64,000 bases of DNA, taken from contig OX442314.1 in NCBI GenBank assembly GCA_949358305.1, forward strand, positions 8,921,060 through 8,985,059. The letters run 5' to 3'. The notes below the pieces were generated by a model. That model was not told where the DNA came from. It saw only the letters and a program-made list of their open reading frames with translations, and did no database searches. Made by a program: the position numbers and the translations under genes. Below, in pieces: positions 50,374 to 62,388 of this stretch (its first letter is position 1; every line of letters starts with the position of its first letter). This DNA comes from Strigamia acuminata. Lineage: Eukaryota; Arthropoda; Chilopoda; Geophilomorpha; Linotaeniidae.

Positions 50374-53300
50374 TCATTTAATTTCGTCAACATAGGCCAC
50401 TTTGAACGGTTCCAGGAATCGAGTGGCTTGTCTAACAGACACTAACAAATCGGATAAATAGATGTTGATCTCTTCCCAGTGCTCGTCCGGATCCAAGTCG
50501 TTTTCTTCGCCTTCGTCCGAATCGTCGCCATCTTTTTCGTCGTCTTCTTCCTCTTTAATTTCGTCAATTTCTTCCACTAGATCCATCAAATCGGAAAGAA
50601 CCGAGTCGGAATATTTGTCCAAATCACTCGGGCCGAATAATAAGTGGCTGTTTATAAAGAAATTAGCTGGATTTTTGTTTTAAATTGAATTATTTCCTAT
50701 TTACCGATGGAACCAATCGTCCGATTGACCACCAGGTTTTATAAAAATTCGTTCCAGGTACATCATTTGATCGTTGACCATTCGAGTAGCAATGACACTG
50801 TAATTTTTAAAAGAATTAAAAAAAATAGAAATTTAATAGAATAAAATAATTAATAAAATTAAATACAAAGTATTCATCATTGCGCATGCGCAGTAGTGTC
50901 CACCGCCGCCATTTTAGCTTTGCTTACGTGTTTACAACTTTTAGGTGAATATACTGATTGCCACAGTGAGTACTTTGTAGATTAATAATTAATATTGATT
51001 ATGATATCGGCTCTTACTCATCTTCGTTTATATCTTTCAGCCTTTCGTTAAATATTCTTGTTTGCTTTTCGAAATCGTCCACGGCTTCTTCCAAGTTATC
51101 TGCAATTGCCAATGTTAGGTAAAAAACGTTTCTTGTTTATTTTAACATTAACATTAATTTTTTTTTTTAAAAAAAAGTTAATAATACCAAACAAGGTGAT
51201 ATTTCTTTCTAAAAGAATTTCTGGAATCTTGTGATCTTTAATTTTTTTCAAATTTGACTTAAGAACTGCCCCCAATTGATCCACATCAAATGGCAGAATT
51301 TGTTTATCTGCAAAACAAACGTAGATTTGAAAAACAACAATAAAAACAATTAAAAAAAAAAAAACTTGTACCGTATTACCTCACATAAAGCGGCATGCCG
51401 TTGGGCATGGGTTTACCAGGTTTTTAAAATTGCGTGCAAAAAGCTTATACCGGCATGCCGGTATAAAGCGAAACATGCCGGGGTAAGTGAAAAAGCGGGC
51501 TTTTTGTTTTTTTTACTTTAAAGAGCCCGGATGAATAATTATGTTGGTTTTTTGGACCTAAAATTTAAGTTTTCTTTATTTTCAGTAGATTTTTACTAAA
51601 ATATGGGTAAATTTATAAAAATTTAAGGCAATTTCTTACATTTTGAAGATCCAAAAAGGGTTTTATGCTTGTTTTGGCCGAATTCTCATTTAGAAAAATT
51701 TGTACTCACTTACAACGGCATGTCGTTATAAACGAGGTTTATCGGCATGCCGGTATAACTCGAATTATACCGGCATGCGGCTTAATGTGAGGTAATACGG
51801 TATACAATACACTGAAATACCTGCAAAAGTTCTGACTAAAACAGAGACATATTCTGCACAGGAAACACTCCTTTTGAAGCCTGGATCCACAAATCTTATG
51901 AAATAATCATAAACATCATAGGCTGTGTTTTGGGCTGGAAAAAAGTTCACATCTCCCTCATTGTCAGCGTGGACGTCAATGGACGGAATGGCAGCATAAA
52001 ATGCGAAAGCCGCATGATCACTTTCGGCACCAAGTGGACTTATCCTGAAAGCATTGCAAAGAGGCTTTGTATAGAATATTGAACCCAAAAACACTGTATT
52101 TCGGCGAAACCCGGGATGGCGACCACTTTGATTTGGCGACATTGGTGTTCGCCATAGACAGGTTTCACTTTATGAAAGTACACAATGTCATCGTCGTCGT
52201 CGGTTATATCGCCATCCATGTCGTCATCGTCACTTCCTATTTCTCTGCTGTCGCCATCACCATCATCATCGCGTTCGGCCCATTCCTCAAAAATAGTTTC
52301 GTCTTTGCCATCGCCATCTTCTGCTGCAAGGACCTGCAAAGCAAGATCAAGTTGTGATAGGCAGAAAAGTCATCTCATAACCCTTCTCACAAGTTAGAAG
52401 TATAGAAGCAGATTGCTATTGCACCCCACCAAAAATCAGCTCGCGCCCCACAGGTTAAGAAATGCTGATATATACAGGGCGTTCTAAAAGTCTGGTTTCC
52501 TCCAAATATTTCCTGAGCAATTGCATCTCGGCCAACTTTGATGAAGCGATCGTGTAAGAAGTTGGGTGAGAGCAATCCAATGATGTCATCAAATTTGACC
52601 TTGAAGGTCATTTTCAAGGTCATTCACTTTTAGACTTTTAGGACACCCTGTATACTCTAAACCGATACAATGTTGCCCTAACTCCAGCCATTCCACTGGT
52701 GTAGTGGCACAAAAAGTAGCCCATTACACCAGAATTGTAATCGAACTCCAGACATTCTTATCGATTAGCAACACTTGATTTATTGTTAAAGGAAACAGAA
52801 CTACTTTTCCACGTAGTAGAACACAGTCCACAGATAGGCGTAATCCAGCTCAACCAATTGGAAATAGGTCAACGTTGTATCGGTTTAGTGTATAGCAGCG
52901 TTTCCCAAACGGTGAGGCGCGCCTCACTGGTGAGGCGCGAGCTGATTTTTGGTGGGGCGCGACGCATTGCTCACAATTTTTTTTTTTTAATTTTAACAAT
53001 CAACATATCTTATAGACATGATGCCCTCCCCCTAGAATAGTGCACTTGTCTTGTCGTCTAAAAGAGTCTATTCTATCTAGATTCATTTTGATTTTGATTC
53101 ATTTTGATTTTGATTTAGATTCATTTTTGAAAAATTTAATGCACCGGTAGATGAAGTGGGGCGCGGAAGATCGCCTTGCTTAAAAATGGGGCGCGATGCT
53201 AAAAAGTTTGGGAACCCCTGGTGTATAGCAAGGAATTCTCAATAGTCCCAATGGTTCGAGTCCTGGGATGTTTAAAAGTACAGTCGAACCTCGTTATACC

Positions 53301-56300
53301 GAACTGCAATATAACGAATACTTAAAAATAACTTGGTTGGTTGGTTGGCCATAAAACACCATGTTAAAAAAATTTTGATATAACGAACTTTCGTTATAAC
53401 GGACCAATTTTTTTGGGTCCCTTGCGATTTGTTACAACGAGGTTCGACTGTACTGAAAAGAAGAAACCCTAGTGGCAGGTTTTGAGCATGGTTAGCTTTA
53501 ATATGGCTTTCCATAAATGACGACTGTTACTTACTTCTCGGGATGCATTGATCACGGCTTCTCTTAAAATGGGACTTGCCGATACCCTGAAGTCTTCGGC
53601 TGAAAAGTTATTTTATTGTCATCTGTTTTGTTCTTGTTTATTCTATTTTCTGTTCTTACTTTCAATACATGATTCACAATTGATGTAAACAACAGCTCTA
53701 GCTGATAATTCTGCTAAATGTTCCTGGAACAAAGAAGAAATAGAAACCATTATTTTATCCCCAGGAATCAAATCAAACTCTAATGCTTCTACCTCAACCC
53801 ATTCTGTTGATCCAATCTGTCCGTATTTACTTGCATCCCAAGTACAGAAAATAATGGTTCTTCTTGGATTCCAACCTAAAGATACCACACACAATAACAG
53901 TTGAATCTGGATGCCACTGCTTTGGGATTTGTGATCAGGGCATTCAGGGCACTACATCTGATGCAAATGATGCATCCCCCAGTAAAGTTATGAGAATTAA
54001 TTGTTTATTAACATCAACTCTTGGATTGTTTAGTGAATCTAAGGCTAGGTTTACACATGTGTTCACACTAGGGGCGATGCAAGGAAAAATTAGTCAGATG
54101 CAACGCACAGTCTGTTCACACTGTAGAGCACGTATGAACAGCTGAAACAATTGATGTTGCGTCTGTCCAATCAGATGGTTTCAATGAAACCTGGAATTGG
54201 ATCTAGTTCTAGAACTAGTTAGTAGTTACAGAATCCGAAAATGCTGGCCTGTTTCTATGTGGCAAAGTCTTCTAGTAATGCTGGACGCACACATACCACG
54301 ATTACATGTCGCGATTTTGCAAGCAAAATCGTCCTGTGAATCGCGCGCAATGCTACACACATGTAGCTATTCCAGCTTTGCTATTTCAATGTTATGACGT
54401 CATTCCTGATCCGAAAAACCTGCCCGCCATATCGGCTGAAAATGTTGATGAAATGACGTCATTTCGCACAGCTCACGAATTGGCTGCGACATGAATCCCG
54501 AGCGAAATAGTACTTGGGACAAGCACTATTTTCAAAAGTAAATTTCAAACCGGCGCGAAGGAAATGACGTCATCTGCGCATGCTCAATGGCAACACAATC
54601 GCGACGCGATGCGAAATTGCGGTGTGCGCGCGCCCAGCATAAAGCTGAAACCGAGTTTTGTGTGATACGCTACCACTCCATTTAGATAATTTATTTTTGC
54701 TACTGCTACCTTTAGTATTACTAACCCGTCTTTCACCTGAAAAAAACAATCGTCACCTGTTTTCCGAAGTTTGCTGAATGCGTCACTGATTTCCAACAAT
54801 TGAGCTGTGCCACTTGACGGATTGACCGTTCCATAACCCCAAGCATCGTGTGCACTACCCACAATCACATATCTATCTGTAACATTGTATATTATTATAA
54901 TCTGGATAATGTAAAAACCAAAAGATTTATCCACTAACAATGTTTACTAGTCAAATCCATAAATCCTCAGTGAAAAAAATAAAATATTTGGATTGACCTA
55001 AAATTAAATCTAGTTTAAATTAAACCTTGAAATTTTAAGCAGTTAAATAGATACATCTGAAGAAAGTACACACAAAATTTCATGCCAATCGGGCTTAAAA
55101 TAATAAAACTAGAAGCATATTTCAAAATAACATTTGATTCATATATCCTCATACCAGCTTGCACATGGTACAAATATCTTCATACTGCTTATTTTAATGT
55201 AAAAATTTTTACATTTACACAAAATTTTTATGTGAATGTGATCATATTAGTTAAAATAGCAATTATAGATCATTTGTCAGTAAAATGGCATCAGGAAAGG
55301 CTGTTTTCTGCACAAATACATGCCTGAAATGGCAAAGTTGCACATCTATTTAACTGCTTAAAATTTCAAGGTTTAATTCAAACTAGATTTAATTTTAGGT
55401 CAATCCAAATATTTTATTTTTTTCACTTTCACAGGAGTATGAAGATTTATGGATTTGACTAGTACATGCTAGAAAAGGTTTTGAAATCTGTCTGTCTAAA
55501 CAAAAATTTTAGACTTTTACTTATTTTAGGCCACTGACACACACTGACCAATGGGCCTACTAGGGTGGACTACCCAGGAAAGAGAAAGAGAAAGAGAATT
55601 AGGGAGTAGAGTTCAGGATGCCAGTGAGCACTATCTCCCTGCTTACCACTCTAATGCCCAGTGAGCAGTGATGTACCGGTTGGAAAAAAACTTCCCTTCT
55701 ATTTAGCTGTTTTAAGTTTACCTACCAGGTGGAATAAAAATACATTATATTCAATGACGTCACTCTTGACCAGGTCTCCTGTATTGATCAGACGGACCGG
55801 GCAAATCATGATGTCGTTAATCTCTTTTTGGACAAACTTAAAACAGCTGTACTGCAAGGAAGTTTTTTTTCCATGGGGGGTACTCTTAGTGATGGACCAG
55901 TTGCAGTTGCAGTTAATTTTACCACCTTAAAGATTCATAGCATGTATACACATACATAGTGAATATGTTCATATGTAGTGCAAAGATACTTGACCAGGTT
56001 CAATATCTCCAGGAATAGTTGCAATCACATTGAAGATTTTAGAATTTTCTAGCTCATTGTGGATATTCATTCTAACAACACTGCAAGAACAAGCATTTTA
56101 AGGTTTCAATCTTACAGATATTGGTAAACTTACTGGTGTTGGAAACGTCCTTCAAATCCTGGTCCGGTTCGATAGCGAATTCCAAGCTTTCCTTGCCAAT
56201 CAGGAGTATCTATATCTAAGCCTGCCATGTGTCTGTTGAGAAGAAAACACAACACTATTTTATTATTTCTTGGAAAAAGTACATGCAAGACTTACTCCAA

Positions 56301-59300
56301 CAGTGTCTTTGCATCCTTGTAGCCAATTGGCTGGCTTGGGATATCCGGTAAATCCGCTTCGTCTTTGTTTATTCTGAAGATCTCCTCTTATAAACAAAAT
56401 AAATATTTTACTTTCTTGGCAATTTCAGCCGGAAGAAAAGTTAGAAAACCAACTTAATGCTGGTAGCCTTGGTGTCAGTGGATCTCCTATCTCTTCATAG
56501 ACACTTCCTCTTTGCATTCCATCTCCTGGTAGCCACCAAGTATTGTTGTACAACTTTGCAGGAGCTGTTCCAGCTTGCGCAACTTCTTCAGGGTCCGTGT
56601 AAAGAATGACACCAATAGCACCTCGCTTGGCAGCATTATCCACCTTGAGTTTTTAAAAATGGACTAAATAAGGCGTTCTCCAAGACTTACTATATTTCTT
56701 TGATGGCTGTTGTAGCATGAACCAAGGATAACATGGACAAGTATCCATTTGTTAATTCCTATTGATTCGTTGTTATTATGTGCGCTGATTGGATAACAGC
56801 AATCACGTTTCTCGCATTGCTTGCCAACTAAGGATGTTTGTTACCTGTTGTCATCCCAGAATACAGTGTGGTTATACAGGGTGGTGCAGAAAGTCTGGTT
56901 CACAGTAAATAATTTCTAAACCGTTTCAGATGTTGATTTAGCAAAATGATTGTAAGGGTAGTAGTTTGGGGGGAATCCAATTATGACATCCAACTTGCCC
57001 TGAGGTCATCTTCAAGGTCATCCATATTGTAACTCGAGAACCGTGACAGAGAGAAAAAGTGAATTAGAAAGTTGTAGAGCACCATCTAATTAGTCTAGAA
57101 CTGTTCTTAAAAAAATTATCTCTTTCTGAAAAGTTTTGAGAAAAAAAGGTTTGAAACGTTAGTCTACTCAGCTTTGTAACCTAAAACTATCATGTTGGAA
57201 TGTATTTCCAAAATAAATTATTTCCTTTCTTTTGTGTTTCCTCTCTTCCACTTACAAGTATGACCCAATAAAGTGTCCTAATTGAGGATCAGCTTGGTTG
57301 CCTCAATAGTTTTAGGTTACAAAGCTGAATAGACTAACGTTTCAAACCGTTTTTCTCAAAACTTTTCGGAAAGAGATAATTTTTTTAAGAACAGTTCTAG
57401 ACTAATTAGATGGTGCTCTACAACTTTCTAATTCACTTTTTCTCTCTACCTGTCACGGTTCTCGAGTTACAATATGGATGACCTTGAAGATGACCTCTGA
57501 GGTCAAATTGAATGTCATAATTGGATTTCCCCCAAAAAACTACCTTGACAAACATTTTGCTAAATCAACATCTAAAACGGTTTGGGAATTATTTACTGTG
57601 AACCAGACTTTCTGAACCACCCTGTATATTGTGTGGCGCCATCGGTGGCAAAACGCACTGAACATGTATGTGTCCATGTTATCCTTGGTTCATGGTGGTA
57701 GTAGTGGCCGTGAGGGTGTATTTCTTTTCATTAAGTTAATGGCGACTCTTAATCAAAGAAATATGGTATTAAATGTTACCGTACTTTGTTTCCTCTGAAA
57801 ATACGTCCGTAGCGAGCTATCACTATTTTACCAGTGATGGTGATATTCTCATTTTCAAGTCTGTCGAAGTCACGTTCAGTTCCATAATTGGCATAAACTA
57901 ATTCACCCTGAACAAAGAAATCATCAGGTCATTTGAAATTGAAAGCTGAGATATTCTTGTTCTTACAATGACAACTCCTGCAGGAGAGTAAGCGTGAAAG
58001 GCGTCTGGAAAGTCTTTATTCGTAAACGGCTTGTCCTGTTCTCTAGGTAGGATTGTGAAGTTGATAGAGTTATCTGGATTATTTTTTGAGCTTATCATTT
58101 CAATCTGCAATATACAAATTTGCAAAAGTCAAGATTTGAGTATTTGGCTTCTCTTTGTTCCATATGGCATGGTGGAGTTCAGGACAGGTATTCTAAGCAG
58201 GTATTCTGAACCCAACTATCCTTACCAAATTTTCCTTGAGATCTCCAGGATATGATAAAAGTACTTGATATTCTGCCATATAAACTGAATCCAAGCCTTG
58301 ATCCATCCATGTCTGCTTGATGTATTCAGCAACAGCTTTGCTTTCGTCAGTTCCCGCTAGGTGAGGATGTTTTGTCAGTTGTCTGCAATTGTGCATTTAA
58401 AAGATTTATTTCAAACAATCAAATCAATCAAGATTGACTGAAGAAAACAGCTCTGACTGATTTATTTAGATCCAAATCATTCCCAGGCAAACATGTCTGA
58501 AGGTTTGGGACTTTAAGAATCTGTTATGTCCAGGTAGAACATCTACATCCACCTTGAGGGGCCATGGGCATATTGGAAAATGGAGTCCATAGCTATCCAT
58601 GTCTTGCCGATAGATATCGGCTGATCGTCATAGGCTTAATAGATAATAGTTACAGAAGCAAAATGTTAACAACAAACAACACTGCCTGTAAAAAGTAGAA
58701 TATTTAATAAAATACGAGCCTGGGATGGGACCCTTTAAACCCAGGTCTGGGACCCTTTGAGCTGCTGGGGCCCTGTGCACTTTGCCCACCCTATGGCCTA
58801 TGAATAATCCGGTCCCGAGCTTGCATGTAAGTGTGACTAATATCATGTTTTGCTACTAGGTGAAATACTAGACATCAACAGGTGACAATATAGCCTTGAG
58901 TTCAGCGATCCTTTCATAAAGGCTGAATCACTTCTTTTGGGGATCCAAATTACTTTAACCCTTCCAACCCGAATGAATTAGATCCCTCTCTCCCCGAAGA
59001 TCGGCATAATTTGACCCAGATTCTGAGCATGCGCAACATCCGGGTTCTGCTGGATTCCAATGGAATCCGGCAAACACATGTTTTTGACCACAACAAAGAT
59101 GGCTAACGCAGCACATGAACGCATGTAATTGTCCCATTCCAATTTATTTTATACACATTTTGATTAATTTTATATACTGTATATTTTACCAATACACAAC
59201 ATTGGGTTTATGTCCTTTAGACTCCTAAGATGGGTCTTTTTTGTTAATCTTTGGTTTCAAATTACAGACAAAATTAAAAAATTAAAAAAAATTTCAATTG

Positions 59301-62300
59301 TGGTGTAGTGTCTAGTGATGTTTCAAAGAAATAGTCAGCAAAAATTAGATAAAATAAATAATTGCACATAAAAATAATGATTTTATTAAATGGTGTCCCA
59401 AAAAGACCCATTGTAGTTGGAAGGGTTAAAATGGTGCTTATCAGACCAAGGTTATAGAAAAGCTGGATGAGAAATTAACTTGCTTCAGCCCACAGCTGCA
59501 ATGCCAAAACGAGGCTAATGGTTCATTTCTCCACAAGAATTTAAGTATTTGTCGTATAATTAGAGTTGAAATTGTAATTGACAGAAATTATTATTACTAT
59601 ACTCTTGCTCGACTCAAAAGGGTGGCCTTCTCCCATTGGCCGAGCGGCATTACTCCTAACTCCAGTCTGTATTACTACCACTAAGAGAAGTAGTTTTTAT
59701 TTTTATTTAGTTTTTAGATTATTACGACCATTTAAATTGATATAATTTTAATTGTATTTTATTACAAAATGTTATTTCCATTTAGGAAATAAAGTTTTAT
59801 GCACATATAAATGTAAAAGTCATGTTTGTTCTGTTTATTGGTTGCTTTGTCTGGAAAGCAAACAATTTTGAAATTTTGGCTGTTACCTGGGCAATCGATT
59901 ACAATGTCTGTACATTGTAATGCATTTCTGGTGTTTGGGTCTATATTTTTGGATCACTACACCAGTGATACGGCTCGGCCAATGGGAGAAGGCCACCCTT
60001 TTGAGTCGAACAAGAGTATAGTGACAGTATAACTTTTGAAAATCGTCATGGCGGAACAATTACTGCTCAGTTAGAAGTTTAACAATACTTTTAAATAATA
60101 CCCCGTAAGTTTAACAATTAAAAATGTTACATAACTTTTTTTCAGGTTATTTTAAAGAGATTAGAGAAATTTTTTATTTTTTTTCCTACAACCTTTAAAG
60201 CCAAAGTTATACAACATACAGCCTCTACTAAATCAGGGCTTCTAAAACTATGGTTTGCAATCCCTTACGTAGTCGCGTAACTGAATGTGGGGGTTGCAAA
60301 AAATGTTTGATTTGTATGTAAGTTATATCTTATACAGGGTGAGTCAAAAGTCTGGAAACACCTTTTTTTCTTAAAAATTACCATGTTTACATGTACTCAC
60401 TTATCCAGATAAGTGAAAATGCGAAATTTACTTTTCTGGAAAACTGATCATGTAAACATATCAGTTTTCTAGAAAAGTCAAACTTATCTGGAAGTGGAAA
60501 ACTAAAATCCACTTCTTTGAGGTAGATTTTGGGTGTTTTGCGCATTCCGATTTGCTATGTAAACACCCACTCATTACTTATCCAGAAAAGCTGACGTCAC
60601 AACATTGCTGTGACATGTTGTTTCTGTGCAGTGCATTGTCGATGATTAATCTGCAAGTTTAACAGAGAGTTAAATACGTCATATGACGTCACATTTGTTA
60701 AAAAACTGATTCTTTGTAAACGCATGCAGTTTTCCACAAAAGTAATATTCGCATTTTCACTTATCTGGATAAGTGAGCACATGTAAACATGGTAATTGAC
60801 TGAAGATATATCAATTCTAATAATGTCGTCAAATAGGAAGTCGTTGCTGGGCTATCCAGTGGTGACCTTAAATTTGACCAGAAAGGTCATTTAATTTGTA
60901 TTTTTTTAACTGTTTAAGATAGAGCAAAATTTCCAATTACAAAGTTGTAGGACATCATCGAATTAGTACTATACAACTTTGTTCGATAATGCTCCGAAAA
61001 AGTACAAAATGAATGGTCAAATTTAAGGCCATCACTGGATAGCCCATCATCGACTTCCTATTCGACCCCATCATTAGAATCCCCATACCTTCAGTCATTT
61101 TTAAGAAAAAAGGTGTTTCCAGACTTTTGTATATTCGGGGTCACGTAAAAATTTCATGGGTTGAAAGGAGTCACAAAAGAAAAAGGTTGAAGAAGCCCTG
61201 CACTAAATCACTACTAGGGGAATCAAAAAAGGACGATTCTTTGCTTTCTAGTATTCACACCCGTGCAGATTTCATCACGTCCGCCTAAATAACGGACCCA
61301 AAGGACCACAGACGACTTAAGACGATGTCATCGACTACGAGAGACATCCCAGGAACGACCACGCCAACAACTGACGCCTTATTGAATCACTTTCAATATC
61401 AGTTTCTGTTCAAGTTTCCAACTCTGTTCCGGCCACTTCAAATATGTTCATCAGCATTACTACTAACTCCAGACTGTATACTAGGAGAAGTAGTTTTGAT
61501 TTTTATTTATTTTTGTGATTGTTATGACCATTTAATTTAATATAATTTTGATTTTTCTTATTAAAAAATGTTATTTCCATTTATGAAATATAGTTTTATG
61601 CACATATAAAGGTAAAACTCATGTTTGTTCTGTTTATTGGTTGCTTTGTCTGGAAAGCATTGGTCGTTACCTAGGCAATCGATTACAATGTCTGGTGTTT
61701 GGGTCTATTTTTTTGGATCACTACACCAGTAAAATGGCTCGACCAATGGGATTAGGGGGCCTTTTTGAGTTCAACAAGAGTACAGCGGGTATTTTAGTGA
61801 GTATTTAACAGCCATTGTGAAATTGAGATCTCCCTTGGTGGTTGAGAAAGATCACATGATCAAATTATATGTATTCTTGAGTTTGTGATAAGCCTAACAA
61901 ATGGGAGTTTGTCCTAAGTTTTCTGTCATAATTTTCCTGAAACAGAGTAAAATTTGCGCCTTGCTCGTAGAGCCATCTGGTGGCGAATAAATTGAGTAAA
62001 TGAAAAAAAAATCCTCGACACAAAGAATTATCTAGAAGTTTTGTCTGGTGGAGTCTGAATAATAGACGAAACTTAAGTCCTCACCTGAGATGGTGTTCGA
62101 TGCCTTTAGCATCGATTTCCAGCAGGAGTTTGTCAGTGAACTCGGGATTCTCCTCAACAGTATCGGCGGTGAATTTCAGCAAAATCTCATCCGCACTCTT
62201 TGGGCAACCTCCGGCACTACATTCGTGCGGAACTGCATAGATGCCAATGAGAATTCCCACAGTGAAACCAACCAAGATGAACACAAATGCTGTGACATAA

Positions 62301-62332
62301 CACGCTCCTTTTGTCACATCTCCTTCACCCAT
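50374..62332 (-). CDS. Glutamate carboxypeptidase II / transferrin-receptor family protein, predicted pseudopeptidase (complete)
   Basis: Eighteen coding exons: 62085-62332, 58226-58382, 57967-58104, 57785-57907, 56454-56643, 56296-56386, 56134-56232, 55995-56080, 54757-54876, 53793-53875, 53660-53723, 53535-53599, 52182-52333, 51821-52044, 51188-51307, 51018-51099, 50705-50797, 50374-50647. They sum to 2409 nt, 802 aa in one frame. It is a type II membrane protein: nine-residue cytosolic tail, then a membrane segment (residues 10-37). A protease-associated domain ([16 protein letters not shown]), an M28 peptidase domain (about 340-600) and a C-terminal helical dimerisation domain follow. At the family's metal and catalytic positions I read Ala386, Asn396, Ser433, Lys434, Glu462 and Asn578 in place of His, Asp, Glu, Glu, Asp and His, so hydrolysis is unlikely. 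Acidic runs sit in exons 13 and 18. Least certain joins are the end of exon 5 (GTTGGT) and of exon 13 (GTACTT). Confidence 0.88.
51371..51800. mobile_element. MITE with palindromic CGGCATGCCG motifs, intron 14
   Basis: 430 bp between TA dinucleotides (51369-51370, 51801-51802). The ends CCGTATTACCTCACAT and ATGTGAGGTAATACGG are inverted repeats. Several internal copies of ACCGGCATGCCGGT and relatives are present. Confidence 0.85.
52420..52467 (-). mobile_element. hAT MITE fragment
   Basis: The minus strand reads CAGCATTTCTTAACCTGTGG and GGGGCGCGAGCTGATTTTTG, clearly related to the intact element at 52896-53220. Only one end is present. Confidence 0.7.
52475..52650. mobile_element. Short MITE of the CAGGG...AGTCTGG group
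   Basis: 176 bp, ends CAGGGCGTTCTAAAAGTCTGG-like and CTTTTAGGACACCCTG, TA on both sides (52473-52474, 52651-52652). A relative of the fold-back element at 24040-24804. Confidence 0.8.
52896..53220. mobile_element. hAT-type MITE, perfect 8-bp TSD
   Basis: 325 bp with ends CAGCGTTTCCCAAAC and GTTTGGGAACCCCTG and exact GTGTATAG flanks (52888-52895, 53221-53228). GGGGCGCG motifs repeat near both ends. Confidence 0.93.
53281..53450. mobile_element. Tc1/mariner (pogo-like) MITE
   Basis: 170 bp with ends CAGTCGAACCTCGTTATA and AACGAGGTTCGACTG, TA flanks at 53279-53280 and 53451-53452. Internal TATAACGAA repeats. Confidence 0.9.
54279..54639. mobile_element. Harbinger-like MITE with three CRE palindromes, intron 9
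   Basis: 361 bp with ends TGCTGGACGCACACA and TGTGCGCGCGCCCAGCA and TAA flanks (54276-54278, 54640-54642). Contains TGACGTCA at 54395-54402, 54454-54461 and 54565-54572. Confidence 0.8.
54947..55462. mobile_element. MITE with about 110-bp terminal inverted repeats, intron 8
   Basis: Ends CTAGTCAAATCCATAAATC and GATTTATGGATTTGACTAG within TA flanks (54945-54946, 55463-55464). The arms include ATATTTGGATTGACCTAAAA. The centre is AT-rich without an ORF of note. Confidence 0.85.
56716..57693. mobile_element. Older MITE with nested fold-back element, intron 4
   Basis: Outer inverted ends CATGAACCAAGGATAACATG and CATGTTATCCTTGGTTCATG enclose a copy of the CAGGGTGG fold-back MITE at 56877-57625 (TA flanks 56875-56876, 57626-57627). 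The inner copy is about 749 bp and differs from the one at 24040-24804 by many substitutions. Confidence 0.8.
58850..58908. repeat. Dispersed repeat fragment, also at 63935-63990
   Basis: Shared motif CTAGGTGAAA-x-AC-x-AGACATCAACA followed by a GTGA-AATA stretch and TATAGCCTTG. One copy is in intron 1 of the M28-family gene and one in the calpain intron, so this is a piece of a transposon whose ends I cannot place. Confidence 0.7.
59594..60025. mobile_element. MITE with about 50-bp inverted ends; diverged copy at 61440-61800
   Basis: Ends ACTATACTCTTG...GACTCAAAAGGGTGGCC and GGCCACCCTTTTGAGTC...CAAGAGTATAGT. The interior includes GTCATGTTTGTTCTGTTTAT and CCTAGGCAATCGATTAC-like motifs that recur at 61440-61800, where the left end is missing. 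Confidence 0.8.
60234..61200. mobile_element. Three nested MITEs in intron 1 of the M28-family gene
   Basis: Outer: hAT-type, ends CAGGGCTTCTAAAAC and TTGAAGAAGCCCTG, 8-bp flanks TACTAAAT/CACTAAAT (7 of 8). Middle: 60335-61129, start CAGGGTGAGTCAAAAGTCTGG-like, TA flanks. Inner: 60381-60792, ends CCATGTTTACATG and CATGTAAACATGG, TA flanks, with CTCACTTATCCAGATAAGTG near each end. Confidence 0.85.
61440..61800. mobile_element. Diverged, left-truncated copy of the 59594-60025 MITE
   Basis: Collinear with the first copy over most of its length (GCATTACTACTAACTCCAG, GTTATTTCCATTTATGAAAT, CATGTTTGTTCTGTTTATTG). The left terminal repeat is absent and the right one (TTTTTGAGTTCAACAAGAGTA) is degraded. 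Confidence 0.75.
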
Positions 62333-62388
62333 CCTTAAATAAAAATTAAAACAAGTTAAATTAAATTTAATTAAATTAAATTTCTCAC

